From Mesorhizobium sp. Root102 (GTDB taxonomy: Bacteria > Pseudomonadota > Alphaproteobacteria > Rhizobiales > Rhizobiaceae), in contig NZ_LMCP01000012.1 of the NCBI RefSeq assembly GCF_001425625.1, forward strand, positions 374,620 through 438,619: a stretch of 64,000 nt of DNA. The letters run 5' to 3'. Shown piece after piece: positions 51,055 to 61,344 of this stretch. Below the pieces are notes generated by a model that searched no databases, was not told where the DNA came from, and saw only the letters and a program-made list of their open reading frames with translations. Made by a program: the position numbers and the translations under genes. Position 1 is the stretch's first letter. Every line of letters starts with the position of its first letter.

Positions 51055-51324
51055 ATGGCACACAAGAAAGCTGGCGGCTCGTCGCGCAACGGTCGCGACT
51101 CGCATTCCAAGCGTCTGGGCGTGAAGAAGTTCGGCGGCGAAGCCGTCATCCCGGGCAACATCATCATTCGTCAACGCGGCACCACGTGGCATCCCGGCGT
51201 CAATGTCGGCATGGGCACGGATCATACCCTTTTTGCGCTTGAGACCGGCGCCGTGACGTTCAACAAAAAAGCCAACGGCCGAACCTACGTATCGGTCAAC
51301 CCGATTACCAAAGCCGCGGAGTAG
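51055..51324 (+). CDS. rpmA: Ribosomal protein L27
   Basis: The 89-residue protein begins [22 protein letters not shown] and has the [24 protein letters not shown] core of L27, whose N-terminus reaches the peptidyl-transferase centre. Pairing with rplU is universal in bacteria. It is followed by an intrinsic terminator at 51394. Confidence 0.99.
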   Translation: MAHKKAGGSSRNGRDSHSKRLGVKKFGGEAVIPGNIIIRQRGTTWHPGVNVGMGTDHTLFALETGAVTFNKKANGRTYVSVNPITKAAE

Positions 51325-51393
51325 CCGGTTCCGCACTAGAACACCGGCGCCCATCTCGGGAACCGGTGTCTGGCAAAGCCAGGAAAAGGATCA

Positions 51394-51422
51394 GGGGAGA
51401 TGGGTTTCCATCTCCCCTTTTT
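51394..51422 (+). terminator. Intrinsic terminator after rpmA
   Basis: GGGGAGATGG (51394-51403), a GTTT loop and CCATCTCCCC (51408-51417) form a perfect ten-pair stem followed by five T. It lies 70 bases after the rpmA stop and closes the rplU-rpmA transcript. Confidence 0.9.
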
Positions 51423-51443
51423 CTTGTGCCTGGAGGACTTCAA

Positions 51444-52031
51444 ATGGTTGCCGAAGCGGAAGACTCAGAAGACGAAAGTTACGCGATAGACTGCCCGGAG
51501 CTGGTCACCGAGCGGCTGGTGATGCGGGCGCCCCACGAAGGGGATATAGCGCAACTGGTCGAGCTAGCCGACAACCGCCATATCGCTGAAATGCTGGCAC
51601 GCATGCCGCACCCCTATGGTGAGGCCGAGGCGCGTGCCTTCCTCGCCATGACCAAGTCGCGCCACGCAGGCATCGCCTATGCCCTGACGCTGGCCGGCAC
51701 CGACACTTTCGTCGGTTGCGCGGGTCTCAACACCACCGATCGCGGGCTGGAGCTCGGCTATTGGATCGGCGAGCCCTACTGGAAGAAGGGCTATGCGACC
51801 GAAGCAGCCCATGCGCTGGTCGATCTCGCCTTCCAGAGGACGTCGATCCAGGTGCTGCATGCCTCGACGCGGGTCATCAATCCGGCCTCGCGCCGCGTCA
51901 TCCACAAATGTGGGTTCCAGTATGCCGGCCAGGGCATGCTGAACTCGATCGTCGCCGGCCAGGTGCCGGTCGAGCGCTACCGGCTCGACAGGAAGACGTG
52001 GACCAGCTTGCGGAACTGGGTGCATTTTTGA
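51444..52031 (+). CDS. GNAT family N-acetyltransferase (RimJ/RimL-like)
   Basis: The 195-residue acetyltransferase has the GNAT acetyl-CoA loop region (LELGYWIGEPYWKKGYATEAAHALVDLAF) and the ATER LVMRAPHEGDIAQLVEL opening of the RimJ/RimL type that acetylates protein N-termini or small molecules. Substrate unknown. ATG at 51444 preceded by GGAGG. A second GNAT gene starts four bases after its stop. An rpmA-GNAT-obgE arrangement is seen in other Rhizobiales. Confidence 0.9.
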   Translation: MVAEAEDSEDESYAIDCPELVTERLVMRAPHEGDIAQLVELADNRHIAEMLARMPHPYGEAEARAFLAMTKSRHAGIAYALTLAGTDTFVGCAGLNTTDRGLELGYWIGEPYWKKGYATEAAHALVDLAFQRTSIQVLHASTRVINPASRRVIHKCGFQYAGQGMLNSIVAGQVPVERYRLDRKTWTSLRNWVHF

Positions 52032-52034
52032 TGG

Positions 52035-52583
52035 ATGACGACGGTCAGGCCAATGGTCGACAGCAGCGATATTGAAACGGCCGCGATCGCGCCGATGACG
52101 CCTGCGGATGTCGAAAGCTTTCATCGCGCGCTCGATGTCGTAGCGCGTGAGCGAAAGTACTTGTCCTTCCTCGAGGTGCCACCGCTGGATCAAACGCGAA
52201 GTTTCGCAATGGACCGTATCGGTAGAGGCGATCCGGGGTTCGTGGCCGTTGTTCGTGGCGAGGTCGTCGGCTGGTGCGACATCTCACGCCATGATCGGCT
52301 CATCCATGCTCATCGCGGCACCCTCGGAATGGGGATCATTCCTTCCTATCGGGGGCGTGGCCTCGGACTGCGGCTCATCAATGCGACTTTGGCGCAAGCA
52401 CGCAAGACCGGCTTCGTCCGCGTCGAGCTTTCCGTGCATTCCGACAATGCTCGCGCCATCTCTCTCTACGACAAGGTCGGGTTTGTCAGGGAGGGCGTGC
52501 AGCGTGACGCCGTCCATATCGACGGGGAATATCGCGATGCGATCATGATGGCGATCGTCGAACGTGAAAACGCCGTCGGATGA
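52035..52583 (+). CDS. GNAT family N-acetyltransferase
   Basis: The 182-residue protein has the acetyl-CoA-binding motif A IIPSYRGRGLGLRLINATL and the family's motif B (DNARAISLYDKVGFV), with an end like aminoglycoside or amino-acid acetyltransferases of the RimI group. The N-terminal domain contains DQTRSFAMDRIGRGDPGFVAVVRGEVVGW. The ATG at 52035 lies right after the previous gene; another in-frame ATG at 52053 is possible. Substrate not known. It converges with the EEP gene. Confidence 0.88.
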   Translation: MTTVRPMVDSSDIETAAIAPMTPADVESFHRALDVVARERKYLSFLEVPPLDQTRSFAMDRIGRGDPGFVAVVRGEVVGWCDISRHDRLIHAHRGTLGMGIIPSYRGRGLGLRLINATLAQARKTGFVRVELSVHSDNARAISLYDKVGFVREGVQRDAVHIDGEYRDAIMMAIVERENAVG

Positions 52584-52590
52584 CTGGCCA

Positions 52591-53460
52591 TCAACCCAGT
52601 TCGACCCAGACCGGCAGGTGGTCCGAACCGACTGCCTTTCGGTCGACCCACAGGCGCTGCAGGGATTTGGCAAGCGAAGCGCTGGTGAAGATGTAGTCGA
52701 TGCGCTTGTGGCGGTTGGGATCAGTGGGTTGCTTGGGATCAACCCAACTGACGAGATCGTCGCCGGCGGCGTTCAGGCGCAAGGCGGCATCGACGGCAAA
52801 GTCGGCGGTCAGCGGCATGCCGAATTCGTGGTCCGGCCGGCCGGCGAGTTCGACATATTCGGGCGATCCGGCCAGCATGTTGAAATCGCCCATGCCGACA
52901 AAGGCTTCGGGATGCGGCAATTCCGGCAGGCCGATCTCGGCGACGCCGGACAGCGCGCCGCCTTCGAGCGCATAGTTCAGCATGCGTTGACGCAGGAACT
53001 GGATCTGGCTGGCGCGCTCGACAGGGCTGCGGTGATCGAGATGGATGGAATAGAAGCGGATGAAACCAAGCGGCGTCTCGATCAGCGCCTCCAGCGCGCC
53101 ACGCTGGAAGTTCATCATCTCGAAGCTGCGGCTGCGCGGCAAAAGCAGGTTGCGCGACAGATGAATGGGGGTCTTCGACAGCACCATGTTGCCGAGTTGG
53201 AAGGTTTTCGTGATGGCGCGGCCGTTCTCGACCTGGGAGCCAATATTGGCTTCGAAATTGCTGCCGTAGACGGCGAAATAATCGGGCAGCGCCTCGCCGA
53301 TCTCGGCGACCATGTCGCGGCCGCCGTTCCTGGGATTGTTGCGGGTCACCTCCTGCAGAGCGACCACGTCGGCGCCGCGCACGGCGTCGGTGATGCGCCC
53401 GACATCATACTGTCCGTCGAGACCGATGCCGTATTGGATGTTGTAGGTTACAAGCTTCAT
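52591..53460 (-). CDS. Endonuclease/exonuclease/phosphatase family protein
   Basis: The 289-residue EEP-fold hydrolase opens with LVTYNIQYG and has ALQEVTRNNPRNGG (metal-binding Glu), the central HLDHRSPVERASQI histidine, the GDFNMLAGSPEY aspartate/asparagine motif and the final DYIFTS and SDHLPVW (Asp-His pair). It may be a nuclease, sphingomyelinase-like or phospholipid hydrolase; the length and absence of a signal peptide suggest a cytoplasmic enzyme. Substrate unknown. Confidence 0.9.
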   Translation of the reverse strand: MKLVTYNIQYGIGLDGQYDVGRITDAVRGADVVALQEVTRNNPRNGGRDMVAEIGEALPDYFAVYGSNFEANIGSQVENGRAITKTFQLGNMVLSKTPIHLSRNLLLPRSRSFEMMNFQRGALEALIETPLGFIRFYSIHLDHRSPVERASQIQFLRQRMLNYALEGGALSGVAEIGLPELPHPEAFVGMGDFNMLAGSPEYVELAGRPDHEFGMPLTADFAVDAALRLNAAGDDLVSWVDPKQPTDPNRHKRIDYIFTSASLAKSLQRLWVDRKAVGSDHLPVWVELG

Positions 53461-53579
53461 TCCGGCATCTTTCCGGCCAATCTCAAAGGGCCATTGTCAT
53501 AAAACGGCCTCGCCCTTCGCCGCGCCTTGGTTTAGAGCAAAGCCCAAGGTTTAGAGCAATGCCGCAAGGCCACTAGTAG

Positions 53580-54626
<1,047 letters not shown>

Positions 54627-54630
54627 GACG

Positions 54631-55824
54631 ATGCAGTCGCTGAAAAAATATCGGCGCATCACCGTCAAGATCGGCTCGGCGCTGCTTGTCGACCGCACGA
54701 CGGGCCTGAAGCGCGACTGGCTGGCTTCGCTCGCCGACGACATTGCCGTGCTGGCCCAGGGCGGCGCTGAGATCCTCGTCGTCTCGTCCGGCGCCATCGC
54801 ACTTGGCCGCACCATCCTTGGCCTCGGCAAGCGGGCTTTGAAGCTCGAGGAGAGCCAGGCCGCGGCAGCCGTCGGGCAGATCGCATTGGCCGGGGCCTGG
54901 TCGGATGCGCTCGGCAAGGGCAGCCTGAAATCGGGCCAGATCCTGCTGACGCTCGGCGACACGGAGGAGCGCCGACGCTACCTCAATGCGCGGGCGACGA
55001 TCTCGACGCTGCTCAAGATGAAGGCGGTGCCGGTCATCAACGAGAACGACACGGTGGCGACTTCGGAAATCCGCTATGGCGACAATGACCGGCTGGCGGC
55101 GCGCGTCGCCACCATGATGGGCGCCGACCTTTTGGTGCTGCTCTCCGACATTGACGGGCTCTACACGGCGCCGCCGGCGCGGGACCCTGATGCAGAGTTC
55201 ATTCCGGTGGTCGATCGGATCACGCCTGATATCGAGGCGATGGCGGGCGCCGCTGCTTCGGAACTTTCGCGCGGCGGCATGCGCACCAAGCTCGATGCCG
55301 GCAAGATCGCCACCGCTGCCGGCACCGCGATGATCATCACGTCGGGCACGCGGCTGTCGCCGCTGATGGCGATCGAACGCGGCGAACGCGCTACCTTCTT
55401 TCGGCCGAGCAGCAACCCGGTCAAGGGCTACAAGACCTGGATCGCGGGCCAGCTCGAACCTGCCGGCCGGCTGACGGTCGATGCCGGCGCCATTGGTGCG
55501 CTTCTATCGGGCAAGTCGCTGCTGCCGGCCGGCGTCAAGCTGGTCAGCGGCAATTTCTCGCGCGGCGACACGGTGGCGATCCTGTCGCCCGAGGGCCGCG
55601 AGATCGCGCGCGGGCTGGTTGCCTATGATGCCGCCGATGCCGTAAGGATCGCAGGCCTGAAGACGGCCGAGATCGAAACCGTGCTTGGCTACGAGGCGCG
55701 TTCGGCGATGATCCACCGCGACGACCTTGTGGTGAGTCATTCCAGCGATCAAGTACGGGCCAGCGACCAAGTAGGGGCGGGTGACCAAGTAGGGGCGGGT
55801 GACCAAGCAACCAGCGGAGGATGA
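54631..55824 (+). CDS. proB: Glutamate 5-kinase
   Basis: The 397-residue kinase makes gamma-glutamyl phosphate, the first committed step of proline synthesis. The amino-acid-kinase domain (opening [58 protein letters not shown]) is followed by a C-terminal PUA domain (about 280-370). The tail after residue 370 is unusual: a tandem repeat of [24 protein letters not shown], from an 18-base repeat. ATG at 54631. It leads into proA. Confidence 0.96.
   Translation: MQSLKKYRRITVKIGSALLVDRTTGLKRDWLASLADDIAVLAQGGAEILVVSSGAIALGRTILGLGKRALKLEESQAAAAVGQIALAGAWSDALGKGSLKSGQILLTLGDTEERRRYLNARATISTLLKMKAVPVINENDTVATSEIRYGDNDRLAARVATMMGADLLVLLSDIDGLYTAPPARDPDAEFIPVVDRITPDIEAMAGAAASELSRGGMRTKLDAGKIATAAGTAMIITSGTRLSPLMAIERGERATFFRPSSNPVKGYKTWIAGQLEPAGRLTVDAGAIGALLSGKSLLPAGVKLVSGNFSRGDTVAILSPEGREIARGLVAYDAADAVRIAGLKTAEIETVLGYEARSAMIHRDDLVVSHSSDQVRASDQVGAGDQVGAGDQATSGG
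55745..55815 (+). repeat. 18-bp tandem repeat in the proB 3' end
   Basis: Units GCGATCAAGTACGGGCCA, GCGACCAAGTAGGGGCGG and GTGACCAAGTAGGGGCGG, then a partial GTGACCAAGCAACCAGCGG, follow each other in frame. They encode a hydrophilic SDQVGA-type repeat at the end of ProB, after the PUA domain, and could vary in number between strains. Confidence 0.85.
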
Positions 55825-55827
55825 GCC

Positions 55828-57114
55828 ATGCTGAAACTGCATGAAAAATCCGGGGATGACACCGTGGCAACGATGGCCGATATCGGCCGCCGCGCCCGCG
55901 CTGCCGCCCGGCCGCTGGCCATTGCCACGACCGCCGCCAAGAACGCCGCACTCCTCGCCATGGCCAAGGCGATCGTCGCGCGTGAGCGGGACATCCTCGA
56001 CGCCAACGCCATCGACGTCTCAAATGGTCAGGAATCCGGTCTTTCCGCCTCCTTCATGGACCGGCTGAAGCTCGATCCGGTGCGCATCCGTGCCATGGCC
56101 GAAGGCATCAGGGAGATCGCCGCGCTGCGCGATCCGGTCGGCGATGTCATCGCGCAATGGGACAGGCCAAACGGCCTGCATATCGAGCGCGTGCGCACGC
56201 CGCTTGGCGTCGTCGGCGTCATCTATGAGAGCCGTCCGAACGTCACGGCCGATGCCGGCGCGCTGTGCCTCAAGGCCGGCAATCCGGTGATCCTGCGCGG
56301 CGGCTCGGATTCGCTCAATTCTTCGGCCGCCATCCATGCCTGCCTGGTCGAAGGGCTGCAGGAAACCGGCCTGCCGGGAGACGCCATCCAGCTGGTGCCG
56401 ACCACCGATCGCGCTGCCGTCGGCGAGATGCTGAAGGGCTTAAGCGGTACGCTCGACGTCATCATCCCACGCGGTGGCAAAAGCCTTGTCGGGCGGGTGC
56501 AGAACGAGGCGCGGGTGCCGGTCTTCGCGCATCTCGAAGGCATCTGCCATCTCTACATCGACCGCTCGGCCGATCTCGACATGGCGGTGCGGATTGCGGT
56601 CAACGCCAAGATGCGGCGCACCGGCGTCTGCGGCGCCGCCGAGACGCTGCTGGTCGACCGGGCGGTTGCCTCCACGCATCTGGTGCCGATCCTGGACGCA
56701 CTTCGCGCCGATGGCTGCGAAATCCATGCCGATGCCGAAGTGCTGAAAGTGTTTTTCGACGCCAGGCCGGCGACCGATGCCGACTGGGTGACCGAATATC
56801 TCGATGCCATCATCGCGGTGAAGCTGGTCGATGGTGTCGGTGGTGCGATCGAACACATCGAGACGTTTTCCTCGCATCACACCGAGGCGATCGTCGCCGA
56901 GGATGCGCATGCGGTCGAGCGGTTCTTCAACGAGATCGATTCGGCGATCCTGCTGCACAACGCCTCGACGCAGTTCGCCGATGGCGGCGAGTTCGGCATG
57001 GGCGCCGAGATCGGCATCGCCACCGGCAAGATGCATGCGCGTGGACCGGTCGGCGTCGAGCAACTGACTTCGTTCAAATACCGCGTGCGCGGATCGGGAC
57101 AGGTGAGGCCTTGA
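55828..57114 (+). CDS. proA: Gamma-glutamyl phosphate reductase
   Basis: The 428-residue NADPH-dependent enzyme makes glutamate semialdehyde, the second step of proline synthesis. It has the aldehyde-dehydrogenase-like fold, the catalytic cysteine in [16 protein letters not shown], and the [29 protein letters not shown] end typical of ProA. ATG at 55828 follows GGAGG; an ATG at 55873 ([13 protein letters not shown]) is an alternative that starts at the usual ProA N-terminus. Followed by nadD after 27 bases. Confidence 0.97.
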   Translation: MLKLHEKSGDDTVATMADIGRRARAAARPLAIATTAAKNAALLAMAKAIVARERDILDANAIDVSNGQESGLSASFMDRLKLDPVRIRAMAEGIREIAALRDPVGDVIAQWDRPNGLHIERVRTPLGVVGVIYESRPNVTADAGALCLKAGNPVILRGGSDSLNSSAAIHACLVEGLQETGLPGDAIQLVPTTDRAAVGEMLKGLSGTLDVIIPRGGKSLVGRVQNEARVPVFAHLEGICHLYIDRSADLDMAVRIAVNAKMRRTGVCGAAETLLVDRAVASTHLVPILDALRADGCEIHADAEVLKVFFDARPATDADWVTEYLDAIIAVKLVDGVGGAIEHIETFSSHHTEAIVAEDAHAVERFFNEIDSAILLHNASTQFADGGEFGMGAEIGIATGKMHARGPVGVEQLTSFKYRVRGSGQVRP

Positions 57115-57141
57115 AGCCGTTCGTCGTTAGAGCCTGAGGCC

Positions 57142-57774
57142 ATGCTGGCATCTTCCGAACCGGCGGTACCCTCCCGTTACCTGAAGATGCCACATGCCGA
57201 GAAAGGGCTGGCCGTTGGTCTGTTCGGCGGCTCGTTCAATCCGCCGCATGCCGGCCACGCGCTGGTTGCCGAGATTGCGCTGCGACGCCTGGCGCTTGAT
57301 CAACTGTGGTGGATGGTGACGCCGGGCAATCCGCTGAAGAGCACCAGGGAATTGGCGCCGCTCAGCGAGCGGCTGCACCTGTCCGAGCAGATCGCCAAGA
57401 ACCCGAAGATCAAGGTCACCGCCTTCGAGGCGGCCCACCACGTCCGCTACACTGCCGACGCGCTGGCGCTGGTCAAGACGCGCAATCCCGGTGTCGACTT
57501 CGTCTGGATCATGGGTGCGGATAGTTTGCGCGATTTCCATCACTGGCAGCGCTGGCGCGAGATCGTCATGACCTTCCCGATCGCCGTCATCGACCGTCCG
57601 GGCGCGACGCTGTCGTTCCTGTCGTCGGTCGTCGCCAAGACCTTCGACTATGCCCGCGTCGACGAGGGCGATGCGCCGCGGCTTGCCCGCATGAAGGCGC
57701 CGGCCTGGACTTTCATCCACGGCCCGCGTTCGTCGCTGTCGTCGAGCGCGATCCGCAAGCTGGCAAAGGGGTGA
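57142..57774 (+). CDS. nadD: Nicotinate-nucleotide adenylyltransferase
   Basis: The 210-residue nucleotidyltransferase has the GLFGGSFNPPHAGH motif (HxGH type) after a 25-residue leader, the VTPGNPLKS motif, IMGADSL and the ATP-binding SSLSSSAIRKL. It makes deamido-NAD from nicotinate mononucleotide and ATP. ATG at 57142 gives a longer N-terminus than other NadD; an ATG at 57187 (MPHAEKGLAVG) is possible. The gene order proB-proA-nadD-rsfS-rlmH is the usual one except that an MFS and mscS pair are inserted before rsfS. Confidence 0.95.
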   Translation: MLASSEPAVPSRYLKMPHAEKGLAVGLFGGSFNPPHAGHALVAEIALRRLALDQLWWMVTPGNPLKSTRELAPLSERLHLSEQIAKNPKIKVTAFEAAHHVRYTADALALVKTRNPGVDFVWIMGADSLRDFHHWQRWREIVMTFPIAVIDRPGATLSFLSSVVAKTFDYARVDEGDAPRLARMKAPAWTFIHGPRSSLSSSAIRKLAKG

Positions 57775-57842
57775 GCCCGCTCGCCTGGCCATGTCGCTTT
57801 TATCGCTCCCTTTGCCCGTTTCATGGGCAATCCTGAGCAGGC

Positions 57843-59123
57843 ATGTCGATTCCCAGGAAAAACCGCAGCGAAGCCGAGCCTACGCCGCTGATCGCGATTG
57901 CCAGCGTCATCGTGTCGATGGCGCTGATCGCCGTCGGCAACGGGCTGATGTTTGCCTATATCCCGGTGCGGCTCGGCGCCGAGGGTTTTGATCCGACCTG
58001 GGCCGGGCTGATCATCACCGGACTTTCGGCCGGCGGCCTCGCCGGCTGCATTCTGACCGGCCCGCTGGTGCGAAGGGTTGGCCATGCCCGCGCGTTCATG
58101 GTGCTGTCGGCGCTGATCGCGCTGGCCAATGCCGCTGTCGGCGCCGGAGTCCATCCGCTGCTGTGGATCGCCGCCCGCTCACTCTACGGCTTTGCTATCG
58201 TGGGCCTGTTCATCGTTGCGCAGAGCTGGCTCAACGATGCCGTTGCCAATGCCATTCGCGGCCGGGTGATGGCGTTCTTCTACGTTGCTTATGTCGCCGG
58301 GCTCGGCGTCGGCTACGCGACGCTGGCGCTGGTCGACATCAGGACGGCGGATGCGCCGCTGATCGGTATCGTCTTCACGGCGCTGTCGATCCTTCCCGTG
58401 GGGATGACGCGGCTGGCTCAGCCGCCGGCACCGCAGGCGGCCTCGGTGGCGCTGCGCCGGGCCTGGCGGATTTCGCCGGTCGGGGTTGCCGGTATGCTGG
58501 CGGTTGGCGGCCTGTCGATGTCGATTGCGGGTTTCGCGCCGATCCACGCCACGGCCAAGGGCTACAGCCAGGCTGACGTGGCGCTGCTGCTTTCGGCGAT
58601 GCCGGTCGGCACGCTGATCCTGCAGATCCCGCTTGGCTGGATTTCCGACCGCACCGACCGCCGCTATGTGCTGATCGCCGCATCCGCGCTCGCCATGGTC
58701 GCCGGCCTGTTTGCGCTCGGTTTCGACGGCGGCGCGCTGGCGGCGCTGGTGGTCATCTATATCGTGTGGGACGGCGCCTCGGAATCGATCTATTCGCTGG
58801 CCAGCGCGCATGCCGCCGATCGTGCCGGCAAGGACGACATGGTGGCGCTGTCCAGTTCGCTGCTGTTTGCCTGGTCGCTGTCGGGCTTCGTCGTGCCCGG
58901 CATCGTAACGGCGCTTTCGGCCGTCTTTGGCACGCAGGCGTTCATCTATGTGGCGATCCTCATCGCCGCAGCCTTCTGCCTGTTCGTACTTCTGCGCGTG
59001 TTCACGACGCAGGCTGTTCCTACCGCGGAAACCGGCAGTTTCGCACCGATGACGGCGCAGGCGCCGCTGCCGGTGGAGCTTGCTTTCGCGCCGGACGAGC
59101 AGGACCGGCACAGAGCCAGCTGA
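57843..59123 (+). CDS. MFS transporter, YcaD/DHA-like
   Basis: The 426-residue protein has twelve hydrophobic segments with a basic start (MSIPRKNRSEAEPT) and central loop. It resembles the YcaD-type MFS family, which has no known substrate; FIVAQSWLNDAVANAIRGRVMAFFYVAYVAGLGVG is a family-like block. It sits between nadD and the convergent mscS gene, with the two stops adjacent, and may be a recent insertion in the nadD-rsfS order. Substrate unknown. Confidence 0.85.
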   Translation: MSIPRKNRSEAEPTPLIAIASVIVSMALIAVGNGLMFAYIPVRLGAEGFDPTWAGLIITGLSAGGLAGCILTGPLVRRVGHARAFMVLSALIALANAAVGAGVHPLLWIAARSLYGFAIVGLFIVAQSWLNDAVANAIRGRVMAFFYVAYVAGLGVGYATLALVDIRTADAPLIGIVFTALSILPVGMTRLAQPPAPQAASVALRRAWRISPVGVAGMLAVGGLSMSIAGFAPIHATAKGYSQADVALLLSAMPVGTLILQIPLGWISDRTDRRYVLIAASALAMVAGLFALGFDGGALAALVVIYIVWDGASESIYSLASAHAADRAGKDDMVALSSSLLFAWSLSGFVVPGIVTALSAVFGTQAFIYVAILIAAAFCLFVLLRVFTTQAVPTAETGSFAPMTAQAPLPVELAFAPDEQDRHRAS

Positions 59124-59975
59124 TTATTGCCGGCGGGCTTCCGGTTGCGGCGCTTCCGGCGGCGGCAATGGGATGGAGATGTCTTCCGAGTCGAATTCCT
59201 GCTTGGCGTGCTTGGTGAGATCGGTCTGGGTGGCGAAGAAATCCGCCGACGATGTCCAGTAGCACAAGGCAATTGAAACGCTGCTTTCGCCCCAAGTCGC
59301 GACGAAAGCGATCGGTCCCGGCTCACGCTTCAGCCGCCGCTCGGCGGCGGCAATGGCAAGCAAAGTCTTCTGGGCGCGGTCGATGTCGTTCCATGAGCCG
59401 ATGTTGAGCGCGATGTCGCTGCGGCGCACGCCGTTGCGCGAGAAGTTGCGCACCGGCTGGTTCCACAGCGTCGAATTGGGCGCCAGGATGTAGACGCGGT
59501 CGGCGCTCCTGAGCTTGGTCGCGAACAGGCCGATCTCCTCGATCGAGCCGGCAATCGAACCGACCTCGACGGACTCGCCGATGCGAAATGGCCGCAGCGC
59601 CAGAAGCATGACACCGGCGGCAATGTTCTGCAGCGTGCCTTGCAGCGCCAGGCCGATGGCAAGGCCAATGGCGCCGATTGCGGCGATGATCGACGCCGTC
59701 TGCACGCCGAATTGGCCGAGCACCATGATGGTGACGAGGATCAGGATGGCGTAGCGGACGATCTTGGAGAAGAAATGCCGCAACGTCGCGTCGAAACCAT
59801 GGATATGGCCGAGGCCAGCGAAGATCGAACGCTCGGCAAGGCCGGCGATGATGTAGCCGACAACCAAGAGGATGACGGCACCGATGGCCGAGAAAGAGTA
59901 GGAAACGATCAGCGTGCTCAACTGCGCGAGGCCGGCCCGGACGGTGAGGAGGGCGTTTTGCGGGTCGATCGCCAT
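59124..59975 (-). CDS. Small-conductance mechanosensitive channel (MscS family)
   Basis: The 283-residue channel has three N-terminal membrane helices (about 20-40, 58-80, 85-120), with the pore helix containing AIGLAIGLALQGTLQNIAAGVMLLALRPF, then a cytoplasmic beta domain (FRIGESVEVGSIAGSIEEIGLFATKLRSAD). It lets ions out under hypoosmotic shock. Length matches E. coli MscS. The ATG at 59975 starts MAIDPQNALL; upstream in-frame codons look unlike a membrane protein. The C-terminus (PLPPPEAPQPEARRQ) is Pro-rich. Confidence 0.92.
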   Translation of the reverse strand: MAIDPQNALLTVRAGLAQLSTLIVSYSFSAIGAVILLVVGYIIAGLAERSIFAGLGHIHGFDATLRHFFSKIVRYAILILVTIMVLGQFGVQTASIIAAIGAIGLAIGLALQGTLQNIAAGVMLLALRPFRIGESVEVGSIAGSIEEIGLFATKLRSADRVYILAPNSTLWNQPVRNFSRNGVRRSDIALNIGSWNDIDRAQKTLLAIAAAERRLKREPGPIAFVATWGESSVSIALCYWTSSADFFATQTDLTKHAKQEFDSEDISIPLPPPEAPQPEARRQ

Positions 59976-60218
59976 GACAAAAATTCCGGTCGGTCGGTGA
60001 GCCGATAACCCATGCAGGCGACATGGGTTCCGATCTTTTCCAGCGTGCGGCGGAACCACAGAACCGAGAATACGTTCGTGCGAGGCAGGGTCCCGTCTTG
60101 AAACTGTCAGGGAACTCTGCCTATCTAAGTGGTGTCACCTGCTTTTGGGGGTGATTTGGTTGTTCTTGCTGCGAAAGGAAATACACTGAGAACAGCACTG
60201 CGGAAGAAGGCCGATATC

Positions 60219-60596
60219 ATGCCTTCGCCGGCCAGGATCAGCGTAGACGACGCCGTGTCCCGCGCCATCAAGACAGTCCTTGCCAGTCTGGAAGACTCCA
60301 AGGCCGAGAATATTGTCTCAATCGACATCCAGGGGAAATCGAGCCTCGGCGACTACATGGTCGTCGCTTCGGGCCGATCGCACCGTCACGTCGCGGCTGT
60401 CGCCGATCATCTTCTCAAAGCGCTCAAGGATGCCGGGCTCGGCATGGCGCGCGTTGAGGGGTTGGCAGGCGCCGACTGGGTTCTGATCGATTCGGGCGAC
60501 ATCATCGTCCATGTCTTCCGCCCTGAAGTCCGCGAATTCTACAATCTTGAAAAGATGTGGCAGGCGCCGGATCTCGAGGAAGAGACCCTTCACTAA
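60219..60596 (+). CDS. rsfS: Ribosome silencing factor RsfS
   Basis: The 125-residue protein binds L14 and blocks subunit joining in stationary phase. It shows the family pattern SLGDYMVVASGRSHRHVAAVADHLLKALKDAG, GADWVLIDSGDIIVHVFRPEVREFYNLEKMW. The ATG at 60219 has GGAAGAAGG upstream. It precedes rlmH with a repeat between them; nadD-rsfS-rlmH is the widely kept order. Confidence 0.96.
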   Translation: MPSPARISVDDAVSRAIKTVLASLEDSKAENIVSIDIQGKSSLGDYMVVASGRSHRHVAAVADHLLKALKDAGLGMARVEGLAGADWVLIDSGDIIVHVFRPEVREFYNLEKMWQAPDLEEETLH

Positions 60597-60610
60597 GCCG
60601 CCTTTCTTTT

Positions 60611-60660
60611 GATGCATGTCGTTGCCCACGATCGGTTCCATTTTTGGTGACATGCATTAG
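60611..60660. repeat. Palindromic intergenic repeat, family C (copy 1)
   Basis: GATGCATGTCGTT... and ...GGTGACATGCATTAG are inverted (ATGCATGTC / GACATGCAT) around a variable middle. A second copy with the same ends lies at 61227-61280, so rlmH is flanked by two copies. The motif is one I recall as common in Mesorhizobium and Rhizobium genomes. Confidence 0.75.
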
Positions 60661-60678
60661 CGGCTTACAGGGGCGAGG

Positions 60679-61161
60679 ATGAAGATATCAGTTCATGCCG
60701 TGGGCCGGATGAAAGCCGGCCCCGAGAAGCTGCTCGCCGACCGTTATTTCGAGCGCTTCGCCAAGAGCGGCCCGGCAGTGGGGCTCGAATTTGCCGGCAT
60801 TGCCGAGATTGCCGAGGGGCGCGCCCAGACCGCAAGCGAGCGCCGGCGCGAGGAAGGCCAGAAACTGCAGATGCAGTTGCAAGCCGGCACCGCGCTGATC
60901 CTGCTCGACGAACGCGGCAAAAGCTTTTCCTCGGAAGATTTCGCCGGGCGCCTCGGCCTGTTGCGTGACGGTGGCCGCAAGGCGCTGGTCATCGCCATCG
61001 GCGGCGCCGACGGCCACGATCAGTCGCTGCGCGATCAGGCCGAACTGGTGATGTCGTTCGGATTGCTGACCTGGCCGCACCAGCTGGTGCGCGTGATGCT
61101 GGGAGAGCAGCTCTATCGGGCGGCCACCATCCTTTCGGGACATCCCTACCATCGTTCGTAA
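60679..61161 (+). CDS. rlmH: 23S rRNA pseudouridine-1915 N3-methyltransferase RlmH
   Basis: The 160-residue SPOUT methyltransferase has the VIAIGGADGHDQSLRDQAELVMSFGLLTWPHQLVRVMLGEQLYRA knot region and opens with MKISVHAVGRMKAGPEKLLADRYFERF. It methylates the pseudouridine at 1915 in helix 69. ATG at 60679 with GGGGCGAGG upstream. Flanked by two family C repeats. Confidence 0.97.
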   Translation: MKISVHAVGRMKAGPEKLLADRYFERFAKSGPAVGLEFAGIAEIAEGRAQTASERRREEGQKLQMQLQAGTALILLDERGKSFSSEDFAGRLGLLRDGGRKALVIAIGGADGHDQSLRDQAELVMSFGLLTWPHQLVRVMLGEQLYRAATILSGHPYHRS

Positions 61162-61226
61162 ACCTGTGAATTGGTGCGACCTGCCCGGATTTCCGCCCCA
61201 ATGCCGCGCCAGATTGGACCTTTGGT

Positions 61227-61280
61227 CTTATGCCTGTCGTTTTTCCAGAATCGGGACCTCTTCTGGGCGACATGCATTCG
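61227..61280. repeat. Palindromic intergenic repeat, family C (copy 2)
   Basis: CTTATGCCTGTCGTTTTTCC and CTGGGCGACATGCATTCGGG form the inverted ends (one mismatch in the ATGCCTGTCG arm). It is related to the copy at 60611-60660 on the other side of rlmH. It lies just before the M23-family gene. Confidence 0.7.
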
Positions 61281-61344
61281 GGAACGGGCCTTTCAAACAT
61301 GGTTGATGGTTCGTTAACGAAGCCGCAGATAGAGTCGACGCTGG

